From positions 1 to 6,501 of the forward strand of contig WRKD01000103.1 in the NCBI GenBank assembly GCA_009778255.1: a stretch of 6,501 bases of DNA. The letters run 5' to 3'. The notes under the pieces are model-generated. The model was given only the letters and a program-made list of their open reading frames with translations, was not told where the DNA came from and made no database searches. The DNA comes from Bacillota bacterium (GTDB taxonomy: Bacteria > Bacillota > Dehalobacteriia > UBA4068). This document shows positions 1 to 6,120 of this stretch, in pieces. A program made the translations under genes and the position numbers. How positions within the stretch are numbered: the stretch's first letter is position 1; the number at the start of each line of letters is the position of its first letter.

Positions 1-182
1 GGTTCCGGGTCGGGTTCAGTATCCGGATCCGGTTCGGGCTCAGGCTCTGGTTCGGGCTCTGTATCCGGATCCGGGTCCGGCTCGGGCTCGGGCTCAGGCT
101 CCGGTTCGGGCTCTGTATCCGGGTCCGGTTCCGGCTCCAGTATAGGTTCGGGCTCCGGTTCCGGTTCGGGTTCGGGTTCCGG
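1..182 (-). repeat. Degenerate hexamer tandem repeat encoding an (EP/DP)n tail
   Basis: The coding strand is a run of GAR/GAY-CCN hexamers, giving alternating acidic residue and proline. It is broken by one Ile-Leu pair and by Asp-Thr pairs at residues 382-383, 400-401 and 414-415. A 54-bp higher-order unit is visible: the plus-strand string gggctctgtatccgg occurs at 54 and again at 108. The tract is far more GC-rich than the rest of the window and continues past the left edge. All length changes in 6-bp units keep the frame. The expected product is an extended, negatively charged polyproline-like rod. Confidence 0.9.
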
Positions 183-1262
183 TTCAAGTACAATTTGCGG
201 CGCATCCAGCCACAAATGGGCTTTCTCTGTTAACCAGGCACGTGAACCTGGTGGCGGCGATTGTGATACTACTACTGCTTCTTCTTCCGCAACTCCCGCT
301 TTAATTATCACATTCCCCACTACCATACCTATTGCCGTAATCAGTTCTTTGGCTTCGTTCAAAGTCATTTCGCTAAAATCCGGAACCGTCAATTGTTCAC
401 TCCAGCGTGTGGGAGCCGGAATGGGAAGAAACTTCAAATTAAGTTCACTTTGCAGTGTTTCACTTACCTTAAAGGTATTAGTATATTTAGCATTGATGGG
501 ACTGAGCAAAAGCCGCATTTTACGTGGTGTTTCGATAGTTCCTTCTTCTACTTTCTCCTTGGTAAACTGATAGTTCATTTTAAGGTTTACTGTTGCTTCT
601 GGTATAGTATACCACTGGGAAGATATTCCCCAGGCCCGCAGTTCGTCATCATCATTGATTTGCTGTTGTGTTAGGATAGCGCTCACATCCAGCGCATGCT
701 GAGCTTCGGCGATGCCTCTGCCTACGCTGGATATCACATCTCCCATATCGAAAAAATACTCCTCGTTTTGAACCCGCGCCGCTGTGTTGTTATTATCACT
801 TGGGGGTTGTGCGGGGGGGGCTAAAACAACTATCGGCGTTGGTTCGTCATAATCCCTTTTGATAATGGGAGTCATGGTAACAGCCCGGTTTTTCCAAACA
901 GATAATTTTTCTTTAGTGGGGAAATCTTTGATACTAAGAGAAATACTCTCGCTTACACTTTTCATCAGCGGTAAAGCCACATCACTATTAAGGCGAGATA
1001 GATCTTCAACGTCGCGCACGCCGATTCTCACTAGAAGATCCGACATGTCTGCATTAATGCCTTCTACCCGCATGAGCTCGCCTTGCTTTGCCCAATAATA
1101 GATAGACTTTTCATTTATCTTGATCTTTAATGCCAGAGACGAACGCAATTCGGGGGTACCTGCTTTTACAAGCAAATCGGGAATATCCGCTATTCCTTGC
1201 TCGATAAGTCTCGCTTCCATTGCTACGCCGATTCCCTTGATGGGAATTAATGAGTCGCCCAA
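1..1262 (-). CDS. HhH (DUF4332-like) / PASTA / Glu-Pro-repeat protein, C-terminus off the window
   Basis: An open frame of 420 complete codons without a stop runs off the left edge, so the C-terminus is missing. The start is TTG at 1262, chosen because AAGGAGGG lies 6 nt upstream, an in-frame stop lies about 40 nt upstream, and the next ATG falls inside the first motif. Residues 5-100 hold two helix-hairpin-helix-like units (IPIKGIGVAMEARL, then RVEGINADMSDLL), as in DUF4332-type domains. Residues about 140-160 are a Pro/Asn-rich linker. Residues about 165-285 form an unassigned domain (VGRGIAEAQHALD, then a beta-rich stretch). Residues 292-353 match PASTA: VPDFSEMTLNEAKELI near the start and VSQSPPPGSRAW near the end. 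From residue 360 the protein is almost pure EP/DP with DT spacers. No signal peptide or membrane segment is visible. PASTA domains of known proteins bind muropeptides or beta-lactams outside the cell, so the cellular location is unclear. The function is unknown. Confidence 0.88.
   Translation of the reverse strand, partial: MGDSLIPIKGIGVAMEARLIEQGIADIPDLLVKAGTPELRSSLALKIKINEKSIYYWAKQGELMRVEGINADMSDLLVRIGVRDVEDLSRLNSDVALPLMKSVSESISLSIKDFPTKEKLSVWKNRAVTMTPIIKRDYDEPTPIVVLAPPAQPPSDNNNTAARVQNEEYFFDMGDVISSVGRGIAEAQHALDVSAILTQQQINDDDELRAWGISSQWYTIPEATVNLKMNYQFTKEKVEEGTIETPRKMRLLLSPINAKYTNTFKVSETLQSELNLKFLPIPAPTRWSEQLTVPDFSEMTLNEAKELITAIGMVVGNVIIKAGVAEEEAVVVSQSPPPGSRAWLTEKAHLWLDAPQIVLEPEPEPEPEPEPEPILEPEPDPDTEPEPEPEPEPEPDPDPDTEPEPEPEPEPDPDTEPDPE
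813..820. repeat. Eight-base G:C homopolymer inside the coding region
   Basis: Eight consecutive G on the plus strand (C on the coding strand) encode part of A148-P149-P150-A151, in the linker between the HhH region and the unassigned middle domain. A second run of five G lies at 802-806. Adding one C brings a TGA within about eight codons. Losing one brings a TGA after about 28 codons. Either change would separate the HhH half from the PASTA half. Confidence 0.85.
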
Positions 1263-1268
1263 TAAAGT

Positions 1269-1276
1269 CCCTCCTT
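1269..1276 (-). promoter_or_regulatory. Strong Shine-Dalgarno that fixes the TTG start
   Basis: The minus strand reads AAGGAGGG and is followed by a 6-nt spacer and TTG at 1262. No ATG lies between this site and the in-frame stop upstream, so the TTG is the best-supported start of the leftward gene. Confidence 0.85.
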
Positions 1277-1320
1277 TCTCATAAAATGTGGATTAATCAA
1301 AGAGATAATAATATATGTTT

Positions 1321-1383
1321 AATAAGAGTGCCCTTCGCCGAATCTAATTTTTCATTATTTACTGAATTATCAACACTCTTATT
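1321..1383. repeat. Perfect 10-bp inverted repeat in the leader of the leftward gene
   Basis: AATAAGAGTG at 1321-1330 is the exact reverse complement of CACTCTTATT at 1374-1383, with 43 nt between the arms. The distal arm begins at the predicted transcription start, so the first ten bases of the leader RNA could pair with a segment about 60 nt downstream, leaving the Shine-Dalgarno outside the stem. It could be an RNA leader structure or a pair of protein-binding half-sites. Confidence 0.5.
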
Positions 1384-1388
1384 GTTGA
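1370..1388. promoter_or_regulatory. Operator-like palindrome at the predicted start site of the leftward gene
   Basis: The sequence is TCAACA, 7 bp, TGTTGA: perfect 6-bp arms that run from the end of the -10 box across the expected start of transcription. That is a typical place for a repressor site. As RNA it would be a weak hairpin competing with the 10-bp long-range stem that uses overlapping bases. No regulator for it can be named from this window. Confidence 0.4.
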
Positions 1389-1417
1389 ATATATCATAAA
1401 ACAGTGTTCTTAGTCAA
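1388..1417 (-). promoter_or_regulatory. Sigma-A-type promoter for the HhH/PASTA gene
   Basis: On the minus strand, TTGACT (1417-1412) is followed by an 18-bp spacer and TATATT (1393-1388). Transcription would start near 1381-1383, giving a leader of about 120 nt before the TTG start. The match is good at both boxes, with a spacer one base over the optimum. Confidence 0.55.
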
Positions 1418-1511
1418 TACTAATACCCATAATTTAATAAAATTCAATATGAAAAGTTATAGTTCACACTATCATTCTCAACTTAAGATACTGTTCATTC
1501 TCTGCCTAATT

Positions 1512-1609
1512 ACCATCCTAAGCAAAGCGAAGGATTTTTTCTCTTGTTTTGTATTGCTCCGCGATAATATTCTTCGGGTTAAAGCCCGCGGAATAACAAA
1601 TTCCGGAAT
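1512..1609. repeat. Degenerate dispersed intergenic repeat with two hairpins (tentative)
   Basis: The first part has ATCCT and AGGAT arms (1515-1519, 1531-1535) around AAGCAAAGCGA, followed by six T (1535-1540). The second part is an imperfect hairpin at 1568-1595 (TATTC, TT, CGGG, loop TTAAAG, CCCG, CG, GAATA), followed by GGAAT/ATTCC/GGAAT alternations and the palindrome ATTCCGGAAT at 1600-1609. From memory, this resembles a decayed copy of the short dispersed element seen between genes in many bacteria, with an ATCCTGAGCGAAGCGAAGGAT head and a TTCTTCGG...CAGAATGAC tail. It lies upstream of both divergent promoters, so neither transcript should contain it. No gene is supported here. Confidence 0.4.
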
Positions 1610-1649
1610 ACTTGTTAATAGAAGCAAGCTTAAAATCATATAAATCTAC

Positions 1650-1678
1650 TTGATTATGCGAATTTTCCATGGTATAAT
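1650..1678 (+). promoter_or_regulatory. Sigma-A-type promoter for the exported protein gene
   Basis: TTGATT (1650-1655), a 17-bp spacer and a perfect TATAAT (1673-1678). Transcription would begin near 1685. The leader would then be about 186 nt if translation starts at 1871. Confidence 0.65.
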
Positions 1679-1748
1679 TATGCATATTAGCCACTTATTT
1701 GCAAAAAACTACCATAAACAAAAGGAGTTTGGAGCGAATTCTAATCAA

Positions 1749-1775
1749 TGAAAAGCGTCTTTATCACGCTTTTCA
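1749..1775 (+). promoter_or_regulatory. Strong hairpin in the leader of the exported protein gene
   Basis: A perfect 10-bp inverted repeat, TGAAAAGCGT and ACGCTTTTCA, encloses a 7-nt loop. It lies 64 nt downstream of the predicted transcription start and overlaps a possible upstream ATG at 1748. No T-run follows, so it is not an ordinary intrinsic terminator. It may be a leader control element or a stability hairpin. I do not recognise a known riboswitch class in the 1685-1870 leader. Confidence 0.45.
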
Positions 1776-1856
1776 ACACACTTTGTCTTATAATTTTTGG
1801 CATCTTATGTGCTAAGCCCACCTTGGTAACTTATGCGCTCTATTTACATTTATTTT

Positions 1857-1866
1857 GGGGGAGGGG
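1857..1866 (+). promoter_or_regulatory. Shine-Dalgarno that favours the 1871 start
   Basis: GGGGGAGGGG is followed by TGTA and ATGATG, so GGAGG is 6 nt from ATG 1871. The in-frame ATG at 1748 has only GGAG 13 nt away and AAAGGAG 20 nt away. The downstream start is therefore the better one. Confidence 0.75.
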
Positions 1867-1870
1867 TGTA

Positions 1871-2614
1871 ATGATGCGCAAAAAGGGCCTACTTTTTATT
1901 AATTTTATTATATTTTTTAATCTTTGTATTGCCTGCGCAGTTCCACAAGAAAATATACCATCACCTGATATACCACTGGGAGTAATGACTGTAATAGAGC
2001 AGCAAATAACTGAAACGCCTGCTGATAATTTGGCTAAGCCTATGCCTCAGCCATTTCCTCAAAAAAAGGCAGATGAGGAAGACTTTTCTTCCTTAAATTC
2101 ATCTGTTTTACTTACTTTTGATCCCCATAACCCGGAAGGATGGCGGGATGAATCTGTTTATAATATGAAAGATGAAACGGGCTTTGATTGGATAAATAAA
2201 GAGAAAAGAATCACCACCGCCGATTCACGCATCGACAAATTTAGTTTAGGCATGAAATGGAGCGCCGCCGCTATGTATTTTCCCTCTAAGTCTTATAGGG
2301 AAAACGAATGGAGCGACGGCTTTTATTCAACAAAAATCCTGATATTTGATACACTGGTATTAGAGTTTACAGAAGGTGTGTATGACGATATATCCCTCTC
2401 TTTATCTTCAATATATATTTGCGGCGCACCATATACTACACCCAGAGGCTTAGCCGTGAATGATAGCGTAGAAAAACTCGTGGAATTATATGGAACACCT
2501 GCTTGTGTTATCGATTCAGTGTGGCATTATTATGATGATCATGGATATGATCTTTTTCAAGCCATGGTTAGCGATAATGTTATCGAAAAAATTCATATCA
2601 ATCAAATTCAATAA
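1871..2614 (+). CDS. Small exported protein, probable lipoprotein, function unknown
   Basis: The chosen start gives 247 aa. The frame is open further up to an ATG at 1748 (288 aa), but the SD at 1857-1866 and the strong hairpin at 1749-1775 favour 1871. Residues 1-22 are a classic export signal: MMRKK, a hydrophobic core, then LCIAC. Cys22 could be lipid-modified, but the lipobox has Cys at -3 and is imperfect, so plain secretion is possible. Residues 23-75 are Pro/Gln-rich and probably disordered. Residues about 80-185 look globular and are not recognised. Residues 190-247 (PRGLAVNDSVEKLVELYGTP, then WHYYDDHGYDLFQ and a closing beta strand) resemble the helix-plus-sheet module of BamE/SmpA-like domains in many Firmicutes lipoproteins. 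It stands alone on this strand and its stop is 4 bp from the stop of the convergent peptidase gene. Confidence 0.78.
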   Translation: MMRKKGLLFINFIIFFNLCIACAVPQENIPSPDIPLGVMTVIEQQITETPADNLAKPMPQPFPQKKADEEDFSSLNSSVLLTFDPHNPEGWRDESVYNMKDETGFDWINKEKRITTADSRIDKFSLGMKWSAAAMYFPSKSYRENEWSDGFYSTKILIFDTLVLEFTEGVYDDISLSLSSIYICGAPYTTPRGLAVNDSVEKLVELYGTPACVIDSVWHYYDDHGYDLFQAMVSDNVIEKIHINQIQ

Positions 2615-2618
2615 CAAT

Positions 2619-3716
2619 TTAAACAGAAAGAATAAGCTTTTCAATAAGCTGAGTGGTTGTTACAAGATCGGCAATGCTGATATGCTCATCTAAACTGTGG
2701 CCGTTTTGCATGCCTATGCCAATATTCACCGCCGCCAAACCATGCGCGTTAAGCCAAGTGGCGTCGCAGCCGCCAAATGTGCGTTTGATATTTGCAGTAA
2801 GCCCTATTTGTTCCATAGTTTGGGCAAGCAAAGCGATTAGAGGATGATCGTTGTTAACATATAAAGGATCTGAAACGGCAAATTCTTCCACTGTATAGCT
2901 TGCCCCATATACTTGGCAGGCTTCTTTAATTTGCGCCTTAGTTTGCAAAATCAAAAAATCAAGCTCATTTTGGGAGTGCGAGCGTATCTCCATTTCAAAT
3001 GTAGCAATATCGGAAACCGCATTGGTTTTGCCCGGCGCGAGCAAATTAGCCACATTCATGATGGTATTCTCACTCACATGCCCGCAGCGCATTTTAGCTA
3101 TAGCATCGGTAGCCGCTTTAAGAGCATTGATGCCAAGTTCCGGAGATATACCCGCGTGGGCGCTTTTACCTTTAACCGTTATCATGAGCTTTTTATGAGC
3201 TGCCTGCTGATTAATGATACATCCCATAGCGCCTGTATCCAGCACCACCGCTTGTTGGCTGCGGATTTGTGAATAATCGGCATATTTTGCGCCCAAAAGC
3301 CCAATTTCCTCGCAGACGGTAAAAAGCACTTCTACCGGACGATGAGGTTTATGAGAGGCCTTAACAGCAGCTATTGCCTCAAGTACTGCGGCAATACCGG
3401 CTTTGTCGTCGGCGCCTAGTATGGTGTCGCCGGCAGAGCGAATAATACCCTCTATGATTGTTGGGGTGATTCCCACCCCCGGTTCCATAGTATCCATATG
3501 GGCACAAAATAACAAGGGCTCCCCTTCACCGGGGAGCATGGCATACAAATTAAATCCATCCGAACCACACTTTGCCCCAATCTCCTGACGTTCGCATGCC
3601 ATTTCCAGGGCTTGTAAATCTCTTTCCAGCAATTCCGCAAAAGCCCTTTCCCGCGTAGATTCACTGGGGCATGTAATATAACGGATAAAACGGTCGATCA
3701 GTGCCTGCTCATTCAT
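2619..3716 (-). CDS. M20-family metallopeptidase, PepT-like (YqjE type)
   Basis: A complete 365-aa protein whose ATG follows AGGGAGG with a 7-nt spacer. The M20 two-zinc site is intact: H73 and D75 in CAHMDTM, bridging D103 in LGADDKAG, general base E136 and zinc ligand E137 in CEEIGLLGA, D160 in VLDTGA, and H340 in NGHSLDEH. The inserted dimerisation domain spans about 175-290, with KGKSAHAG at 183-189. The length and motif spelling fit the PepT-like group (B. subtilis YqjE type), which is related to tripeptidase T. The substrate is unknown and could be a small peptide or an N-acyl amino acid. There is no signal peptide, so it should be cytoplasmic. It is the last gene of the operon, 19 nt after the GGDEF gene. 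No clear intrinsic terminator follows it. Confidence 0.92.
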   Translation of the reverse strand: MNEQALIDRFIRYITCPSESTRERAFAELLERDLQALEMACERQEIGAKCGSDGFNLYAMLPGEGEPLLFCAHMDTMEPGVGITPTIIEGIIRSAGDTILGADDKAGIAAVLEAIAAVKASHKPHRPVEVLFTVCEEIGLLGAKYADYSQIRSQQAVVLDTGAMGCIINQQAAHKKLMITVKGKSAHAGISPELGINALKAATDAIAKMRCGHVSENTIMNVANLLAPGKTNAVSDIATFEMEIRSHSQNELDFLILQTKAQIKEACQVYGASYTVEEFAVSDPLYVNNDHPLIALLAQTMEQIGLTANIKRTFGGCDATWLNAHGLAAVNIGIGMQNGHSLDEHISIADLVTTTQLIEKLILSV

Positions 3717-3735
3717 GATAATTCCTCCCTAAATT

Positions 3736-4872
3736 TTATAACACAGAACGTTTTTCAAAAGTTTTTGTAGATCTCTTCATTTCATACATACGCCTATCTG
3801 CACATTGCAAAAGGCTCTCGGCTGTTTCCCCATCTTGAGGGAAAGACGCTACTCCATAGCTAAACCCCAGAAACTTAACATTAGAATTGGGCATGATCTG
3901 TGGCAATGCGGTGATTTCTTCTAAAAAGGTATTGAGCCCATTTTCCGAGAAAATACAAACAAACTCATCACCCGCAACTCGGTAAAAACCTCCCCTGTTA
4001 CCGATACGCAACTTTATTTCATGGGCGAAAAAGGCAAGATAACGGTCGCCAATAAGATGCCCGTACCAGTCGTTGATGTTTTTAAAATCGTCAAGGTCAA
4101 AAAAGATGAGCTGGAAAGGGATTTTTCGTTCAATTAGATCATGAGCGTCCCTTCTTAAAACCACGCGGCTGCGTAATTGTGTTAATTCGTCGTGATAGGC
4201 AAGCTTTTCTAAATCTTGTATTGTTTTCCCGCTACTAATTTGTAGGTAAATATAATGGAAACTGCTGATCAAACAAACAGAGAGCGTAATGAAGGATATG
4301 ATTTGAAAAAATTCCAACTGCGGATAAACAAAGGATAGATTAAAAATAAACACCGTCCAAAACCACATCATGTTCATCCACATAAGAGCAGTAGCTTCTT
4401 TTTCCCCAATATGATTTAAGGAATAGATAAACTTAGATTTCAGCATATTGTAAAATGCATCAAAAGAAAGAATATATAATATGGTTTGCAATAAGAAAAC
4501 CTTAGCAGATAAACTCCAGCCGGCGAAATGAATGACATGGCTCAAACGTACGCTTAGGGCAAAAACCATAAAAGTATAAGTCCAAGAAAAACAGGCAATT
4601 GTTATGATCCTCACACCGGGAGATTTATATAAGAGCATTAAAGGTATAATAAACAAAAAACCACTAAAAATGAACAAGCCATTACCGCTGCCGAAACCAG
4701 GTATTGTTTTTGAGATCAGGTAGGCTATTATTAAAAGTACAATAGTAGAAAAACCCATTAAAATATAGGTCAGTTTTTTATTATATTTAAATTTAATACA
4801 CTGATGAATCACAAATAGATTAATCAGTAACATTTGCAGTGGCGTTAATATCATTAAAACAAAATCCATCAT
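3736..4872 (-). CDS. Seven-TM membrane protein with C-terminal GGDEF (AGDEF) domain, probable diguanylate cyclase
   Basis: 378 aa. Residues 1-210 hold about seven hydrophobic segments (roughly 4-24, 35-55, 65-82, 88-108, 118-137, 165-183, 190-208), an unassigned membrane sensor. A short linker leads to a GGDEF domain at about 222-372: LAYHDELTQLRSR, metal-binding DLDDFK (259-264), then INDWYGH and GD. The signature is RVAGDEF, so the first Gly of GGDEF is Ala300. AGDEF enzymes can be active (Vibrio cholerae VCA0965 is the known case), and the other key residues are present, so c-di-GMP synthesis from two GTP is likely. The RxxD inhibitory site is missing: that position reads GNRG. No EAL domain is present. 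ATGATG starts at 4872 behind a weak TAGGT. It lies 24 nt after the hydrolase gene and 19 nt before the peptidase gene. Confidence 0.9.
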   Translation of the reverse strand: MMDFVLMILTPLQMLLINLFVIHQCIKFKYNKKLTYILMGFSTIVLLIIAYLISKTIPGFGSGNGLFIFSGFLFIIPLMLLYKSPGVRIITIACFSWTYTFMVFALSVRLSHVIHFAGWSLSAKVFLLQTILYILSFDAFYNMLKSKFIYSLNHIGEKEATALMWMNMMWFWTVFIFNLSFVYPQLEFFQIISFITLSVCLISSFHYIYLQISSGKTIQDLEKLAYHDELTQLRSRVVLRRDAHDLIERKIPFQLIFFDLDDFKNINDWYGHLIGDRYLAFFAHEIKLRIGNRGGFYRVAGDEFVCIFSENGLNTFLEEITALPQIMPNSNVKFLGFSYGVASFPQDGETAESLLQCADRRMYEMKRSTKTFEKRSVL

Positions 4873-4896
4873 TATATACCTACAAAAAAATAGTTT

Positions 4897-5928
4897 TTAT
4901 ACGCATTGTAAAAAATCGGATACAGCCTGCCAATAATGGGATCTATCTACCATAATCGATTCTCCATGGCCTGCTCCATTTACCAGCATTTTCTGCTTGG
5001 GACAAACTGCGGCGTCATATAGCTTTTCCAGCATGGAAGAGGGCACAAAAGTATCCGCACTGCCATGAATTAAGAATATTGGGGTTCGGGATTTTTCTAT
5101 TTGCCGCAAAGCACTTGCTTCTCTTAACCAGTAACCCGCGCATAGCCGTGTTATCAACGAAGCCGCTGCAAGGATTGGGAAAGATAAAAAGTTGGGGAAA
5201 TGATATACAGTTTTAAGTTGATAAGAAAACTCCTCTATAGCCGAAGTGTATCCGCAATCTGCCACAATTGCCTTAACAGTTGTGGGCAAAGATTCTCCCG
5301 AAGCCATTATTACGGTAGCTGCCCCCATAGAAACCCCAAAAAGTATAATTTCCGGCATTTTACAACGGTCGTTTATTTCATGTATCCACTGTATAATATC
5401 TAAGCGATCCGGCCAGCCCATGCCAAAAAAAGCACCCTCACTTTTGCCGTGACCACGCGCATCAGGTAATAAAACATGATAGCCCATATCATAAAAGGTT
5501 TGCGCCAAATACATAATTTTCTCTATACCAATATTGGCATAACCATGGCATATCACTACCCAACGTGAAGAATCGGCTTTATTATTAATTATCCTGGCAT
5601 ATAATTTTAAGCTATCTGATGATTCAATAAAAACATCTTCCTGGGTGATCTCCTCCAGCCAAAGAGTGTGACGAGATTTCCGTTCCTGATCTTCCTGCAA
5701 ATTAAGAGAAATACTTTTATTATGAAGAGCAGAAAGTATAAAAGACCTGTTGCTTTTACGAACAATCCCTAAATAAAATAACAGCCAGCCTGAAGTGAGG
5801 TAGATTACAGCCATCAAACATACAAAAAAAATGAAAGCTATTAATGGATCAATAAAAATAGCTATGATAACGCTAGTCATGAAAATCAGGATCGAAGAAA
5901 TTTCTGTAATCCTTCCTATATGCTTCAT
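4897..5928 (-). CDS. Membrane-anchored alpha/beta hydrolase (YqkD/Bem46-like)
   Basis: 343 aa from ATG 5928, preceded by GAGGG and a 4-nt spacer. An in-frame TTG at 5949 would add seven residues but has no SD. Residues about 9-56 contain two adjacent hydrophobic segments forming a membrane hairpin. The catalytic domain follows from about residue 95: HGY (128-130) at the oxyanion loop, DARGHGKSEG (156-165), the nucleophile elbow GVSMG with Ser200, acid Asp292 in HGSADTFVP, and His321 in GAGHGES. The triad is complete and the order is canonical. The family includes uncharacterised esterase or peptidase-like proteins (YqkD, Bem46, FrsA-like), so the substrate cannot be named. It is the first gene of the operon, with a leader of about 155 nt. 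Confidence 0.9.
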   Translation of the reverse strand: MKHIGRITEISSILIFMTSVIIAIFIDPLIAFIFFVCLMAVIYLTSGWLLFYLGIVRKSNRSFILSALHNKSISLNLQEDQERKSRHTLWLEEITQEDVFIESSDSLKLYARIINNKADSSRWVVICHGYANIGIEKIMYLAQTFYDMGYHVLLPDARGHGKSEGAFFGMGWPDRLDIIQWIHEINDRCKMPEIILFGVSMGAATVIMASGESLPTTVKAIVADCGYTSAIEEFSYQLKTVYHFPNFLSFPILAAASLITRLCAGYWLREASALRQIEKSRTPIFLIHGSADTFVPSSMLEKLYDAAVCPKQKMLVNGAGHGESIMVDRSHYWQAVSDFLQCV

Positions 5929-6065
5929 ATTGCCCTCGTAATGCTTCAAGATGTAATGTAAATTATGATGTTGAAAAAAAATATAAAATAAACTATTTTT
6001 ACCATAGTATTGTGTAAATTTATGACAAGAAATGTCTAATGAAATGCAAAAAAGAGATAGCCTGG

Positions 6066-6079
6066 TTAAGCGCTCTTAA
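6066..6079. promoter_or_regulatory. Operator-like palindrome 2, just past the operon start site
   Basis: On the minus strand this reads TTAAG-AGCG-CTTAA, perfect 5-bp arms around a 4-bp centre. It covers about +6 to +19 of the predicted transcript. It shares the 8-bp core AGAGCGCT with the palindrome at 6119-6136, with centres 55 bp apart. A protein bound here would block initiation or early elongation. Confidence 0.5.
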
Positions 6080-6091
6080 GATCATAAATCA

Positions 6092-6120
6092 ATTATAACA
6101 TAATTTTACAAAAAAGTAAA
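6092..6120 (-). promoter_or_regulatory. Extended -10 promoter of the hydrolase-GGDEF-peptidase operon
   Basis: On the minus strand, TTTACT (6120-6115) is followed by a 17-bp spacer and TATAAT (6097-6092), preceded by TGT, an extended -10 element. Transcription should start near 6085. The spacing is optimal and the -10 box is perfect, so this should be strong unless repressed. It lets the operon be transcribed independently of the upstream regulator gene. Confidence 0.7.

Noticed and set aside
1..182. Tandem repeats considered as a CRISPR array or origin iterons
   Set aside because: There are no regular repeat-spacer units. The hexamers are all in frame and encode an uninterrupted EP/DP tail of the adjacent gene.
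674..684. AGCGCTCA inside the left gene as a further copy of the operon operator
   Set aside because: Only the 6-bp self-palindromic centre matches, there are no symmetrical arms, and it is inside coding sequence.
349..1098. Several plus-strand open frames of 70-95 codons inside the left gene
   Set aside because: They lie opposite a long minus-strand frame with recognisable HhH and PASTA motifs and a strong SD, and they show no family features of their own.
1404..1643. Open frame of 79 codons on the plus strand in the intergenic region
   Set aside because: It starts with GTG, has no Shine-Dalgarno, overlaps the leftward promoter and the repeat-like hairpins, and its product looks like random AT-rich translation.
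5929..5949. Start of the hydrolase at TTG 5949
   Set aside because: No Shine-Dalgarno precedes it, while ATG 5928 has GAGGG at the right distance and the extra seven residues carry no family feature.
5929..6085. c-di-GMP riboswitch in the leader of the operon containing the GGDEF gene
   Set aside because: No conserved riboswitch core or paired domains can be found. The leader is AT-rich with only 4-5 bp stems.
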